Positions 12,357 to 25,800 of a stretch of 64,000 bases of DNA are shown here, piece after piece. Positions within the stretch are counted from its first letter, which is position 1; each line of letters begins with the position of its first letter. The position numbers and the translations under genes are program-made. The DNA comes from Hibiscus mutabilis (taxonomy: Eukaryota; Streptophyta; Magnoliopsida; Malvales; Malvaceae). Below the pieces are notes generated by a model that had not been told where the DNA came from, did no database searches, and worked only from the letters and a program-made list of their open reading frames with translations. The stretch lies in assembly GCA_019671005.1 (NCBI GenBank), contig CM033744.1:41170022-41234021 (forward strand), in the 5' to 3' direction.

Positions 12357-13028
12357 AAACCGGTAAGGTTGGGATTAAGCGCGTAATGTGTGATTTAGGC
12401 ATCTATAAGTGTAATGCCTCTTTCTTTGTACAACTCACTTTCTGCTGAGCCTTTGAAGGATACGAAAGTGACGATCCAGCTAGCAGACCGGTCCGTGATA
12501 TACCCAGAAGGACTTCTTGAAAACATTTTGGTGAAGGTAAACAAACTTATTTTTCCGGCAGATTTTTATGTCATTGACATGGAAAATGACCGATTAAACA
12601 CCTCTTCCAAAGTCCTTCTTGGTCGTCCATTCCTTAGTACGGCAAATACAAAAATAGATGTAAGAAGCGGAATTCTTACAATGGAGTTTGACGGTGAGGT
12701 CGCTAAATTTGACGTATACAAAGCAATGCGACATCTAGATAATGTTGCTAGTATTAATTTTATCGATGTCATTAAACCTGCCGTTGAAGGGTTTATAGAA
12801 ACTAACTTATCTGATAATTTGTGCAGGGAATTGGAAGGCTACGACAAAGAAATTAGGGAGTTGGAAAATATTTTTTCTGTTTATTCTGATTTGCGCCTAA
12901 CTCCTTTGAAAGCTAAAATGTTTCCTTCCGTTTTGCAGGCATCAAATTTGGAATTAAAATTACCGTCGGATAAATTGAAGAGTAAAGGAGATATCTTTTC
13001 AGAAAATGAAGGAACGCCACGATCGTAA
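12357..13028 (+). pseudogene. Retropepsin-like protease remnant
   Basis: The open stretch 12414-13028 holds blocks of the plant gypsy aspartic protease: VIYPEGLLENILVKV, FPADFYVIDME, LLGRPFL and a following KIDV. The catalytic Asp region just upstream (12391-12415) is damaged: GATTTAGGC is followed by ATCT where two bases appear to be missing, so the active site and the rest are in different frames. Nothing resembling reverse transcriptase follows. Confidence 0.8.
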
Positions 13029-15312
13029 AATTTCTCATAGGGAAATTCTTAGTTGGATTAAGCGCATGAATTGGAAGAAGTTTTTGTCGCACTACCTATA
13101 GTCTGAATCAGGTCGTCGAGCTAACGACGTTAAATAAAGCGCTAAATGGGAGGCAACCCATTTTATTTTATTTAATTTTATTTTTACTTTCTATTCATTT
13201 TCAATTTTGTTTTATTTATTTTCGTCTTACATTTATTTCATTTGAATTTTAGGTACCCAAGTAAATTAAATCGAATATGGAGAACATTCGGTCCCTTAGG
13301 GCAGTGTGATCACCAGAACAAGTAGCTGAGCAATCGACCATAATCCCTTGTCCACTATTTGCTACACGGTGCAAGATAGCCAAACCCATGGCATTAGCCA
13401 ATTCCCCCTATCAGACTCGGTCTGTGCTTCTCCCCCATTTCTTTTTCAAATTGTGCGCCCCCGCCACACTTATCCTTTGACCAACATTTAAAAACAATGA
13501 CCCTTATCATTATTCTTTATCTTTTTTCCCTACTTCAAACCCCCATCCGCGGACCCCACACTTTGATAATAAACCAAATACCTTTTTATTTTCATTTCCC
13601 CACGTGATTGATTAAAACAAATAACCTAAAACTTTTATTCACTTAGGCGCATACCCCTCCCCAATCCCCATCTTCATCAATCTTTCACCATAGTCATCAT
13701 GGTGCTAACCTGAGATCACTACTTCGCTGCTCTTCCACCGGTTGCCAAGATCCCAAGCAGCTCAGACTCGTTGCCACAACCTGTCTCCGTGCCTCAGACA
13801 GCCGCGCGCTCGCTCGCCACCCCCGAGCCGACACCAACGCCGTCCGACTTTATGATGCCGCCAGAACCAAGCCCCACGGCCGACATTAATCGGGGAGTAT
13901 TTTCACCCTCTTTCTCTTGCATTTTATTTTTCCATAATGGGACATTATGATTAAGTGATGGGGTGGAATTAGAAATCAAATTGACTCTCACTTATGCTTT
14001 GCGATTAAAATTAAGTTGTTTCTTGATTAGAATTGTTGATGACCTTGGTTGCTGGTCTCTTGTTTGATTTAATTTCTTTGCATTTCTTTGTGAATTCAAT
14101 CTTGTTCTTGTTGAATTTAAGATGCACGATAGCATGGCATGACTAATTTATGTAAGTTTTTCTTGGTCGTATCATGAATTTATTGATTGAATTGGATGCA
14201 TGACTTAGTTCAATAGACATTTCGTGTGAGTTTTGAGCCTAATGAGCATATGTTTTTATTCTTGCTTTTTGTTTCAATTGAGTGTGCCAAACTAATTGAT
14301 TGTGTTCTAGAACTTGTAACTCGATGCTTGTTGAGACTACACATTTTGATTATGATGCTCTAATATGATAGAGGCATTAGGATTAAACCAACTTCTCTTA
14401 CCAAACAAAATAGCCTACCCTTTTATTTATTTTCCACTCAGTGAACCATTTTTGAGCCTTTAATCCATTTCTTTGTTTACCGTATCATTAAGCCAAGCCT
14501 ATTTTACTTTTTGTTTTCCCTTCAATTATTTTTTTGTCACCCTTTTCAGGACAAGCTGAGGTTAATCCGAAGCGAAACAATGAAGAAAAAAATCAGATTC
14601 GAATCAGTTCGAAAAAAATACCGTGCAGAAAAATAAACGGTGCAGTGCAGAAAAAAACTGTGCAGAAAAATAAATCAGTGCAGTTTGGTTCGAACAGTGC
14701 AGGAAAATACAAAAATTGCAGAACCGTGCAGTGCAGTTCGAATATACGGTGTTGTTCGAACAGTGAAAAAAAGCAGAAAAAAACAGAAAAATGGGAACAG
14801 TTCGAATGAAAAAAATGATTGATTTCTTCTCCTCTCTTCGAATAAATTCTTTGGAATAATTTTACTTGTCTTGACTTTTTAAACCTCATTTTCGGCCTTT
14901 TATCTCACCCGAACCTTAACCCCGTTACAACCCATTTTAAGTCATCTTGATTTTTGCATCATTTTCATATTAAGTAGTGGAGATTAGATCTAGTTACAAG
15001 CCTATGGTAATGAGTTGATTAGTTTAGGCTTGAGCGATTCTCTTACCCGAAATATTTGAGCGAAATGAGTGAACCAATGTGAGGAGCTAAGTCTTGTATT
15101 CTTTGAAATTGGTAGACGATTGAATTGCCTTGGTCGATTTACACTTAATTGATTATGCCATGATTGATTGATCTTGAATTTCAACATTTACTTGATTTAG
15201 TTTACTTTCGAAATCTTGGAAATTCTTTGAAATTGGAGTTGGCAACTTAAGGTTTTTAGCATGATAATTGAGAAATGTTTGAGGACAAGCATTGAATAAG
15301 TGAGGGGGAATT
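13029..15312 (+). other. Non-coding 3' half of the Athila-like element
   Basis: A conserved-looking block around 13110-13160 contains GTCGAGCTAACGACG and GGGAGGCAACCC, which in Athila elements lies between pol and the env-like region. A GC-rich patch (13680-13880) interrupts the AT-rich background. A stretch at 14620-14770 is full of GTGCAG and GTTCGAA words. I see no convincing gene. Confidence 0.6.
15300..15312 (+). promoter_or_regulatory. Polypurine tract of the Athila-like element
   Basis: GTGAGGGGGAATT lies immediately before the TGATTAGTGC that opens the 3' LTR. This is the expected priming site for plus-strand synthesis. Confidence 0.75.
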
Positions 15313-16617
15313 TGATTAGTGCTTAAATTATGCATTATTCTATCTCTAATTACTCCTTGATTGATTATTTAAGTTGCTAATGTGGGCATTTTTGTTCATT
15401 TTTCATGCAGGACAATAGATTCCAAGAATATTGCTTAAACTGCTAAAATTGTGCAATTTTTGATTTTCTGGATTCATGGCTAGATTACTGGGAATGAATC
15501 TAGGCATGAAAGTCTGACTGGACGCCACGCCAGCAGCTTCTATAAGACGCCACATCAGCAGCAACGATAGCTTATTAGCCGCATATCAAATAACTTATCA
15601 GCCGGATTTTAAATTCAAACTTTGGATTTATTTTATGTAATTAATTTAAATTGGGATTTATCTCTTATCTCTTTAGGGTTATTTTAGGGTTTTAGGATGC
15701 TATAAATACCCCATTTGGGGCAAACTCAATATCTCATATTCTCATTCTTAGCTTTGTTTCTACTTTTAGAGTTTTATAAAATTCTTTCTCTTCTTTTGTT
15801 CTTGCTTTAAGTTTTTTTTTTCTTTTATAATGCTAAGTATGATTTTTACCATAATCATACTTAGCTAAATTCTCCATAGCCAAGGGCTAAAGCAATGGCT
15901 CAATTCCAACGTGAGGATTGAAAATCACTTAAACAATTTCGGGTATCTCTCTTAGTTTTCTAAACCTAATTTCAAAATCAAAATGATTTCAAAACCAAAG
16001 ATTGACGTTGGTCAGGATGTTTTGGTTAAATGTGTGGGAGGAAGGATCGACTATTGAAACACATTTGACTTCCTAGGAACACACTTAGCAAAATTGTTTG
16101 CTAAGAGGAAACTGAGATCGGAATAAGTTATTATTGAAACGACATAGTCCGAGTCGGCTTTACTTAAACATTTTGATCTACAACATTGTTGTTGATTAGA
16201 TCAATTTCCAAAATCGATATCAAAGATGGCACTTGGGTATACGATATACAAGGCACATTCACAATGATTGATCCTTGAAGATGAGTAACCGACGTGAACC
16301 CCGAAGTGAAAAATCCTTTTTCCAATGATCCGAGGAAACTGAGTCAAAGCAAAAGCCCGAGGCTAATCTTTACCATATTTAATCCACTTCCTAAATTTTA
16401 TCTACAATCTCTTATTATTTCTACTCAATTCCACAACCCCCACCACATTTGAATATTATTCAACTCTATTCTTGGCTCACCGATTGAGCAAATATAAATC
16501 AGGAAGTTCTCTTAGTCCCTGTGGGATCGACCCTTACTCTTCTTTTGCTACGTTTGAATTCCTTTATTTATTATTTGAGAAGAATGAATTATTTTGACGC
16601 GAAAACGACGCGTATCA
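15313..16617 (+). repeat. 3' LTR of the Athila-like element
   Basis: It begins TGATTAGTGC, ends CGTATCA, and matches the 5' LTR throughout apart from scattered substitutions, small indels and an extra block near 15530 built from partly repeated ACGCCAC and CAGCAG words. Confidence 0.9.
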
Positions 16618-16622
16618 AATAT
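16618..16622 (+). repeat. Target-site duplication, right (AATAT)
   Basis: It is an exact copy of 9202-9206. Confidence 0.85.
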
Positions 16623-17444
16623 ATACTTGAATAAAAAACATAACGTAGGCGATAATATTTTATGCATTTCGAATTATTTGACTGGACATTATATGCGGCG
16701 CACGTGGATGAAGAAATTTATTTCATTTAATATTTGTATTTCATGTAAAAACAAGTAATAATTATTAAATTTGAGTAAAGAACATATTTCTTATCAAACT
16801 TTACCTATTCAAACTTTATATTGTATTGGTTTTAAAATCATAATAAAATATTGTTGTATGAAAGATGTGTTATAGTAACACTAATTCCGAGTTTGAATTA
16901 AAATAAAAGAACAATTTTAGCTTGAAAATTTAATAAAATGTTTTGAAGATTATTAGAGTTTGATTTACTCCATTTGTGTACACAAATAATTAAAAATAAA
17001 TTATGTTTTAAATATTTCAAAATTTATTAACTCAACTATTGTGTTTAATTTAATGTCAAACCATTCAGTTCAGTTTTTAATATATTTTTATCACCGTCGT
17101 CGAACCAGTGACAATTGCACCATATCCCCATCCCTACAATCATAAGTTTACCAGATCTCCATCCCCACAAAAACCCTATTTAAGAATGAAAATGTTTCAA
17201 AAAGACTTACAACAATTCTACCTTTTCGAAGAAACCAGTGACAATTGGGATTGCAGGATCACTGAACCAATCATCATTTAAACTTTTTGAAACAGCTGGG
17301 TAAGTTGATTACAAAATATCCTTGCATTTATACCGCATTTTCTCCAGCCTAATCATCAAACAAATACCGACTTCTTAGACAATCCTTGTATTTCTACATT
17401 TCAATAAATGAATGGATAAAAAACGATAAAACAAGTGGGATTAC

Positions 17445-17597
17445 CAGAAAAAGCTGAACGGTAGTCTTCCCCATTTCAGAGAGAACAATGATTGATCGAT
17501 CATTGGGGAAACTGAATATAAGGTCAGTAACCTCTCTCATTCGCTCAGCTGAAGTCACTGTAGAACCATCGTATTTCATTACACACGTCAATTTGGC
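17445..17597 (-). pseudogene. Aspartate kinase exon fragment, unit 3
   Basis: Full 153-bp form, open in frame, with LTCVMKYDGS, SAERMREV and VLSEMGKTT. The nucleotide-binding KFGG is KYDG. Flanking AG and GT are kept. Confidence 0.7.
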
Positions 17598-18237
17598 CTG
17601 GTGGTTAAGCCAGTAGCCATGGGTTTGACCCTTATTGAAGATAGTTTTCAAAATTTTAAAAAATTTAAACCAATTGGAGTTGCTACATGTCAGCGTTCAA
17701 CTGGTTGGAAATAATTTAACAAAAATATTTATTTAAAAAACGTATATTTTTTGAAAAATCTTGATGAGGTGGCATTATGCAACTCAACCTTAACATCCAC
17801 ATTGACATGCCATGTCATTATTCCAGCCTATGTGAACTTGCCTAGTCAGCGGTAACCGTTAGTCAAGTAACGTTTTCCATCCAATGAAGGGCTCTTTTGT
17901 TAAAAAGTGAAACATTGAGGGATAAAGTGCTCCAAGAAAAGAATAAAGGCTAAAGTGACTAATGTGTGAAATGTTAGGGGCATATTTTGGCATGCCAAGT
18001 CCCTTTACATTGATATTCTCACTATATTGTAACAATAAATAAGACATCACTATGGAACATCATTAAAACTATTCAAAAAAAAGGAACATCAATAAAATAT
18101 TTTAAACTAATTAATACAACTTTTATAGTAAAGACAATTTATAATGTATTTGTTGATAGCGTTATTCATCATCTTAATTATACAAGGGTATTATTATTTA
18201 TATAAATCTTAAATAGTGCTTCTAAATCATTTGTTAG

Positions 18238-18388
18238 CAGAGCAAGCACATTCGACCGATTGGTCATGTTGGTCATCTTTGTTCCTTCATATTCTCTTAG
18301 GCCATGGATTCTAGACCCACTAGGAGCAACCCCCTTCCTTCCCCTCCCCTCTAGGTAAGATTAATATTAGAATTAGGATTTGTAAAAA
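18238..18388 (+). mobile_element. tRNA-derived SINE, unit 3
   Basis: Same insertion as in other units, with both ATCATTTGTTAG duplications intact. Confidence 0.65.
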
Positions 18389-18667
18389 AAATCATTTGTT
18401 AGTAAAATCTTTTTACTTAATTCTCATAATTCAAGTTTCTGAACAAACTAAACGCAAATTTATCTAGACAAACCAGGTGGATATAAAATACATGGTGATC
18501 ATAGAAATCAAAGGCTAGCCATAAGATTTACACAGATTTAAAATATTATAATCGGTTTTTATAGAAAATATTGGTTGGTTGTAATTTTCACAACCTCCCT
18601 ATATATTTGAATCGGAAGAAAATGAAAACCCATTCTACTTTCAAGCTAAAAATAAAATATAAAAGAC

Positions 18668-20148
18668 ATGGCAATAAAATTTAATGTTGTTTCTACGGTG
18701 TCTATAATATTACTTTTACTCCTTTCAACCATCGAAGCTCAACCAGATATTCTTGACGTCGTTGCTAAGTTTGGCGCAAAGGCTGACTTGAAAATAGATT
18801 TGAGTAAGGTAAGTGAAATTGCAAATCATTTTAATACTCCAACCGCGAAAACATGTGGAATTTATTTATTAATATATTTTGTTTTAGCCATTGTTGGATG
18901 CTTGGAAAGAAGCTTGTAGTTCAGCAACTCCATCAACAATTGTGATTCCTAAAGGGGTATATATGTTAAGTCAAGCAACACTAGAAGGTCCTTGCAAGGC
19001 TCCTATTGAGGTTCAAGTTCAGGGAACTATAAAAGCTCCAACTGATCCTAAAGCTTTCAAGGAGCCTAAATGGATCGAATTTAACAAAATTGAAAATTTC
19101 AAAATGTCCGGCAGAGGAATTTTTGATGGTGAGGGATCAGAAGCTTATAGGAGACAAGGTTGTGATAAAAAAAGACTTTTGCAATATACTCCCCATTGTA
19201 AAGTTTCTTTCCTTTTGCTAGAATTTGATATTTTCTATAGTTATAACTAATATATAGTTTTTTCTGACTCTATTTTAACTCTGAAATTAAACAGAATATA
19301 ACGTTTGATTTTTTGACAAACGCGTTGATACAAGATATAACTAGCAGAGATAGCAAACAGTTCCACGCTAATCTTTTGGGATGCAAAAACATTACTCTCG
19401 AACGTTTCAACGTACGTGCACCTAAAGATAGTCCAAACACAGATGGTGTTCACATGGGGAGATCAGATGGAGTTAATATTATTGACTCAGATATTAAAAC
19501 CGGCGATGATTGTATTTCCATTGGGGATGGTTCCAAAAATGTGGACATCAAGGGAGTAACTTGTGGACCAGGACATGGCATCAATATTGGCAGTATAGGA
19601 AAGTTCGATAATGAAGAACCAGTTGAAGGAATTAAAGTATCAAAATGCACCATGAGTGATACTTCGAATGGTGTTAGAATCAAGAGTTGGGCAGGTGAAT
19701 TTCCTGGCACTGCATCAGATATGCATTTTGAGGATATCACCGTGAAGAATGTCAGTTGCCCTGTCATAATTGACCAAAAATATTGCCCATCGAATAAATG
19801 CAAAATGGATGTATGTAAACGCTTATAAAGATCCCAATAGAGTGGAAAGAGTTTATCAATCATCTAAATATTATTGTGTTCATGCAGGCATAATCAAAAG
19901 TTAAACTAAGCAACTTCAGCTTTAAGAACATTCATGGCACGGCTGCGCTTCCAGAAGTTGTCCGAATCATTTGCAGCGGTACTTTTCCATGTGAAAATGT
20001 GGAGCTCGCCGACATTGACATTACCTATAGTGGACCCGATGGACCTGCAGTATCTGAATGTAAAAATGTAAAACCCAAAATTACAGGCAAACAAAATCCG
20101 GCTGCATGTGCTGCCCCCGTACCACCAAACCCTACCCCTACGGTTTAA
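18668..20148 (+). pseudogene. Exopolygalacturonase copy 4, frameshift and nonsense
   Basis: Exons lie at 18668-18808, 18888-19197, 19295-19810 and 19888-20148. Exon 2 is 310 bp instead of 309 because the A-run after GTTGTGAT near 19170 has one extra A, so everything after it is out of frame. Exon 4 opens GCA TAA, a stop at 19891-19893 where other copies have GAA. Exon 3 is fully open with NTDG, DDC, GPGHG and RIK. Signal peptide, start codon and splice sites are intact. Confidence 0.92.
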
Positions 20149-21515
20149 ATGGCTTGCAATGATCAAAGCGAATGTAACTCATTCACTTTTTTCATTTTAC
20201 ATAAATGCATTTGCTTCATTTTAATTCTATGTTATTAAAAAACTTTTGCATAAAATTCAATTGTTTAAATATATAATTGAATAAAAAACATAACGTAGGC
20301 GATAATATTTTATGCATTTCAACTTATTTGACTGGACGTTATATGCGGCGCACGTGGATGAAGAAATTTATTTCATTTAATATTTGTATCTCATGTAAAA
20401 ACAAGTAATAATTATTAAATTTGAGTAAAGAACATATTTCTTATCAAACTTTACCTATTCAAACTTTATATTGTATTGGTTTTAAAATCATAATAAAATA
20501 TTGTTGTATGAAAGATGCGTCATAGTAACACTAATTCCAAGTTTGAATTAAAATAAAAGAACAATAATTAGCTTGAAAATTTAATAAAATGTTTTGAAGA
20601 TTAACTAAAAAAAACATTCTGAGCATCGAGGTTAGAGTTTGATTTACTCAAGTTGTGTACACAAATAATTAAAAATAAATTATGTTTTAAATATTTCAAA
20701 ATTTATTAACTCAACTATTGTTTTTAATTTAATGTCAAACCATTCAGTTCAGTTTTTAATATATTTTTATCACCGTCGTCGAAACAGTGACAATTGCACC
20801 ATATCCCCATCCCTACAATCATAAGTTTACCAGATCTCCATCCCCACAAAAAACCCTATTTAAGAATGAAAACATTTCAAAAAGAGTTACAACATTTTTC
20901 TACCTTTTCGAAGAAACCGGTGACAATTGGGATTGCAGGATCACTGAACCAATCATCATTTAAACTTTTTGAAACAGCTGGGTAAGTTGATTACAAAATA
21001 TCCTTGCATTTATATCGCCTTTTCTCCAGCCTAATCATCAAACAAAAACTGACTTCTTAGACAACCCTTGTATTTCTACATTTCAATAAATGAATGGATA
21101 AAAATGATAAAACAAGTGGGATTACCAGAAAAAGCTTAACGGTAGTCTTCCCCATTGCAGAGAGAACAATGATTGTTCGATCATTTGGGAAACTGAATAT
21201 AAGGTCGGTAACCTCTCTCATTCGCTCAGCTGAAGTCACTATAGCACCATCGTATTTCATTACACACGTTAATTTGGCCTGGTGGTTAAACCAGTAGCCA
21301 TGGGTTTGACCCTTCTTGAAGATAGTTTTTAAAATTTTAAAAAATTTAAACCAATTGGAGTTGCTACGTGTCAGCGTTCAACTGGTTGGAAATAATTTAA
21401 CAAAAATATTTATTTAAAAAATGTATATTTTTTGAAAAATCTTGATGAGGTGGCATTATGTCACTCAACCTTAACATCCACATTGACATGCCATGTCATT
21501 ATTCCAGCCTATGTG
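20149..21515. other. Spacer of unit 4, cut by the LARD-like block
   Basis: The 3' flank and kinase fragment are present, then array sequence stops at ...CTATGTG, where an LTR begins. The SINE and next promoter of this unit are not found on the left side. Confidence 0.75.
21126..21278 (-). pseudogene. Aspartate kinase exon fragment, unit 4
   Basis: Full-length 153-bp form, open, with SAERMREV and VLSAMGKTT and a degenerate KYDG motif. Confidence 0.7.
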
Positions 21516-22840
21516 TGTAATCACTCATTTTTTACCAGGTTTTAGTGTTATTAGTATTATTTTAATAGTAATATTATTAATATAAACTAAATAAAAAATC
21601 AAAAATATATATAAGTAATATATATTTATAAAAAAGTAAAAGAAAGGGAAATTTGCATGGAGCCTAGAGCTCCACGTCACCCAAACTATCCCCCCACCCC
21701 TTGAAATTGCCTATAAATAGGCAGGGGATTCACGCACAAAGGGGGAGGAGTCGGCCAAGGCTTGCCAAATAAGAGAGCATAGCTCTCGGGTAGCCAAGGA
21801 CCGGGGGCAGTCCCCTTGGTCCTAATCGGTTCGATTGGGGTCCTATTTTAGGTCTGATCTAGTTAATATTTTTGGAAAGGTCGTGGTAGATCTCGGTGGG
21901 GTTCAATGGGGTTCGTTATTCGAGCTCTTAGTTAGGTATATTTTCTTCCGTTTTATTTGTATTGTAAATTTTATGATTTAATTAAGTATTAGTTAATTTA
22001 AAATTGTGCTCTTTTTTAGTTTGTATGTTTAGGTTAGTATTTATTATGTTTTAAATTTATGTTTTATATTAATATTTTATTTATGTTAGATTTGTTTTTT
22101 ATGTGTTAGATTAATATTTATGAATGTTAGTATTTTATTTATGTTAGATTTGTTTTTATTTATAAGTTAGATTAATATTTATGTATGTATGTTTTAGATT
22201 AGTATTTGTTTATGTTTTAAATTTATGTTTTAGATTAATATTTTATTTATGTTAGATTTGTTTTTATTTATGAGTTAGATTAATATTTATGTATGTATAT
22301 TTTAGATTAGTATTTTATTTATGTTAGATTAGTATCTTATTATGTTAGTATTTATTTATATTTTATCGCATTGTATTTATATTCGCCATGTTTTAGGTTG
22401 CATAACAGATATATAAATTGTCAATGCAGTGCCCTTTTATCCGAGCGTAAACGGGGCCAGTGTCAGGCTTAGTGATAGTGGTTGGGCGTTTACTCTCGGA
22501 TAACGGGGCCTTTAAAATTTACCCGCACTTATAACCAATTTTTAAATTAATCGTCACTTTAATCCAGAAAATCTAATATTAATAAAGCGGTAATTATTAA
22601 AGTACCAATTTTGGGCGGTGTAGGGGTGCTAATCCTTCCCCATCCGTAACCGACTCCCGAACCCAACAGTTTTCGAATCTCTGGTTTTATGGTGTCTGGC
22701 CTACCTAAGTGGCCGGTGGCGACTCCAATTTCTAAATAAAATGCTTTTTTTAAAACCCTCACGGAATAAATATTTTAATACCCGAAAGACAACCAACACC
22801 TCGAAAACTCAGTTTTTTTAGTAAAAGGGACATTACTACA
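21516..22840 (+). repeat. LTR1 of the LARD-like block
   Basis: It is 1325 bp, TG...CA. It holds a TATA box (CTATAAATAG at 21711-21720) inside the palindrome GCCTATAAATAGGC. Region 21960-22370 is made of degenerate repeats of TTAGATTAATATTTATG and relatives. A GC-richer 3' third follows. Confidence 0.85.
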
Positions 22841-22842
22841 GA

Positions 22843-22860
22843 TGGCGACTCACTGGGGGA
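22843..22860 (+). promoter_or_regulatory. Primer binding site of the first LARD segment
   Basis: TGGCGACTCACTGGGGGA lies 2 bp after the LTR. The third segment has the cleaner form TGGCGACTCCGCTGGGGA. I associate this type with tRNA-Arg priming in Ogre-like elements, from memory. Confidence 0.65.
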
Positions 22861-25800
22861 GATTTTTATTTTTAACAAAATAAAGAGAGTCAAGCTTTTT
22901 CAAATAATTATCGCTTTAATAATATTAGAAGTTCCGGATTAAAGTGATTATTAAATTAATATTCGGTTGTAATTGCGCGTTTATTTTAACGCATTTAAAA
23001 TTTGACATATAAACCTGTTTTTTAAGTGGGAGAAAACGCTAATGCTTTCATGGAGATATCGTTCTCCCGTGTAGGCCTAGCAAGTACCTTCGGGGCTCGA
23101 GTACCTTATGCTTTCGTAAGGATATCGTTCCTTTGTGCATGCATAAGCGAATGGGTCCCCCTGAATTGAACCCGGTTGAAAGGAGCCTATAATGGGTGAT
23201 GATCGGGGGCCTTGCTACTCTTAGTAAAGGATAGCGAGGATAATTCGGGTACCCCTTAGAACCAAAACTGCATGTAGAGAACATATAGAAACCCACCACT
23301 TTAGAGCCATGCGGATAACCTTAGGTGTTTTAGGCGGGATAAATAGGGTTGTTTTGTTTGTTTACCTTATTTAATTTGTCCTTTTATTTATGTATTTATT
23401 ATTTTTATCCAGTACTGACTCGTTTTCTTTTTGCTTTTTTGCCTTCATTCTTGCATTTTTTTTATTATTGTTATGATTTTTACATTTCGTACATTGTATC
23501 ACATCGGAAGCACGTGCATGCATCTCATTTGCATAAAATCACATACCAAAAATTCTTTCACAAATAATTTTTAAGAAAAGGTAAATCCTTTTAAGGACAT
23601 TTTTTAAGAATGAACTTTTATATTCTTTCAACCAAATTTCTAAATACACCCCTTTCATAATGGCGATTAAAGAAAAAAGAAAAATGAACATTTCAATTTG
23701 TTTTAACAAGTTCTTAGATCCAGTCCCTTCACAAGGACATTTTTGAGCTTTTTTCATCCTCCCACGAGAATAAATATTTTTAGCAAAGTTTTTTAATCAT
23801 TTCATTAATACACTTGTTCAGTCCTTTCATAGGGACATTATTTCAAAAATAATAATAATAGTTTCTTTTTCGATCCTTTCACAAGGACATCTTTTAATAT
23901 GAGTATTTAATCCTTTCATAAGGACATTTTTCAAAGGAAATATTTTTCAATTAAATCTTTTCATAAGGATATTGTTAAAAAATGAATTTCTCAATTCTTT
24001 CATCTCTTAAGATTTTTCTTTTTCTAAAAAAACAAAACAAAAAAAGAACAAAAAGGGGGAAAGAATAATTTCTCAAAAACAAAATTTTTCAATCATGTCC
24101 TTTCTCAAGGATCACTTTTTTTTCTCTCTCAAAAATTTCTTAAAGATATTTTAATCCTACCAGTCTTATGAACATTTTTCATAGTTCTTAAGAAGTTTTT
24201 TTCTCTATTCTATCTTTTCAAGGATTGTTTTTTATTCTGAAAATAAGAGAATTCCTTAATTTTATCCTTTCTTAAGGATGAAAAAAGAACAAGATTTTTT
24301 TAAGTTGATTGAGTTTTTATGCTTACAAAACTGGAAAGAGTTCAATAGAATTTAACAAGTCTGACAAGAAATGTTGGCATAACATGGTTAAACACGGTAA
24401 AATTTAAGACAATGGATAATTCAAGTATCCATCGAAAAGCCATTTTTTACGAATGGTCAAAGGAAAATAAATCCTTTGGAAAAAAATCCAATTTCATAAT
24501 TGGTATAAACTGATTGTACTCAGGGGAATAGTACAACTAGCCCGGAGCAAACGACTACCGGTAAAGGCAACTCAAAACCGTTGATCCCTGTGCATTTGGG
24601 AAAAATGCGAAAGAAATCTATAAACAAAGCTGTAAATTAAATTTTCACCTAAAATCCATTATCGAATGGTCAAAGGAAAATAAATCCTTTGGAAAAATCC
24701 AATGTCATAATTGGTATAAACTGATTGTACTCAGGGGAATAGTGCAACTAGCCCAGAGCAAACGACTATCGGTAAAGGCAATTCAAATCCGTTGATCCCT
24801 GTGCATTTGGGAAAATGCAAAAGAAATCCATAAGCTAAGTCATATTTTTTCAGAATGAAGTTATTTTTGTCGTAATGAAATTTTTATTTATTCAGAAAGC
24901 ATATTCGCATTCTTTGTTCATTGTTATGGGATAGTTTTTTCCCATATGCATGTATACATATTTATGAAAAAACATACTCATATTTTTACACATAAAATAT
25001 ATGTATACGGATATTGTGTCCTTGTATATCAATTGCATGAGGGACATTATTTTAACTTAGGTGATTGGTTTTGAGCAACTGCATCTCTACCGGAAATCAA
25101 AGGTCATGGAGAAAACGAATTTGTAATTACCTTCCGAGTTATTTTTTGGTTAATTGTTAATAACCTCACTTAAGCATAATTTATTGTACGTGGAATAAAA
25201 AACAATAAGCAAATCCTAAGAAAAAGCACTCCAATGTTCGAAGCCTGGTAATAGGCATATTCAAAACCTGGTAATTGGTTTATTCGGATAAGAGTGTGGC
25301 AACTTTGGGGCACTCCTCTGAAGCGATAAGATGGCAATGCACCATCTAACAAAGAAAAAGAATAGCAAAAAATAAAAATAAAAAGAAAAGAAAATAAGAA
25401 GAAAAAAGAGAGAAGAAAATCGCTTCATGAGTGATGGTAATATTTTCGTCTCATGACAATGCTGAGTAACTCGGGGTATTGTTGTTTGCTCCATCATTAT
25501 TCTCGAGCCAAAAGAATGTGATGAGTTGAATTCCCCAAGCAAAAAGAAAATAAGCCAAAAAATGATGATGATCTGATAGGGTCCAACCCAGTCAAAAAAG
25601 AGAGAGAGAGACCAAAATAACTCGGAATGTATTTTACATTTTCAGATAACAATTCAGCTTTTGAGGTCCCCTATATGCATGACACGCTTTGGGGCAATCG
25701 CCGGTAAGTTGTCTCAATGTCGTTTTTGCACTTGATACTCAGGGTATACGATTTGACGTATCACTACGGCTGCCAAGATTTTCTGATCAAGCATTAGCAA

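Larger units (their letters stand above)
9207..16617 (+). mobile_element. Athila-like LTR retrotransposon lacking pol
   Basis: This 7.4-kb element has two LTRs of about 1.3 kb, a primer binding site, gag and protease remnants and a polypurine tract, and it sits between AATAT duplications. It has no reverse transcriptase, RNase H or integrase. The stretch after the protease carries the GGGAGGCAACCC block that I associate with Athila elements. It split the 3' flank of polygalacturonase copy 3, and array sequence resumes in register at 16618. Its plan (gag and protease without pol) matches the TR-GAG class of non-autonomous elements. Confidence 0.9.
16623..18667. other. Spacer of unit 3, resuming after the Athila-like insertion
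   Basis: The 3' flank of copy 3 continues here from the base where it was split. It then carries a full kinase fragment, a SINE and the promoter of copy 4. About 35 bp near 16950, present in other units, are missing. Confidence 0.7.

Noticed and set aside
14534..14809. Lys/Asn-rich 91-codon frame
   Set aside because: It lies in a simple-sequence spacer of a retroelement with no start context or homology.
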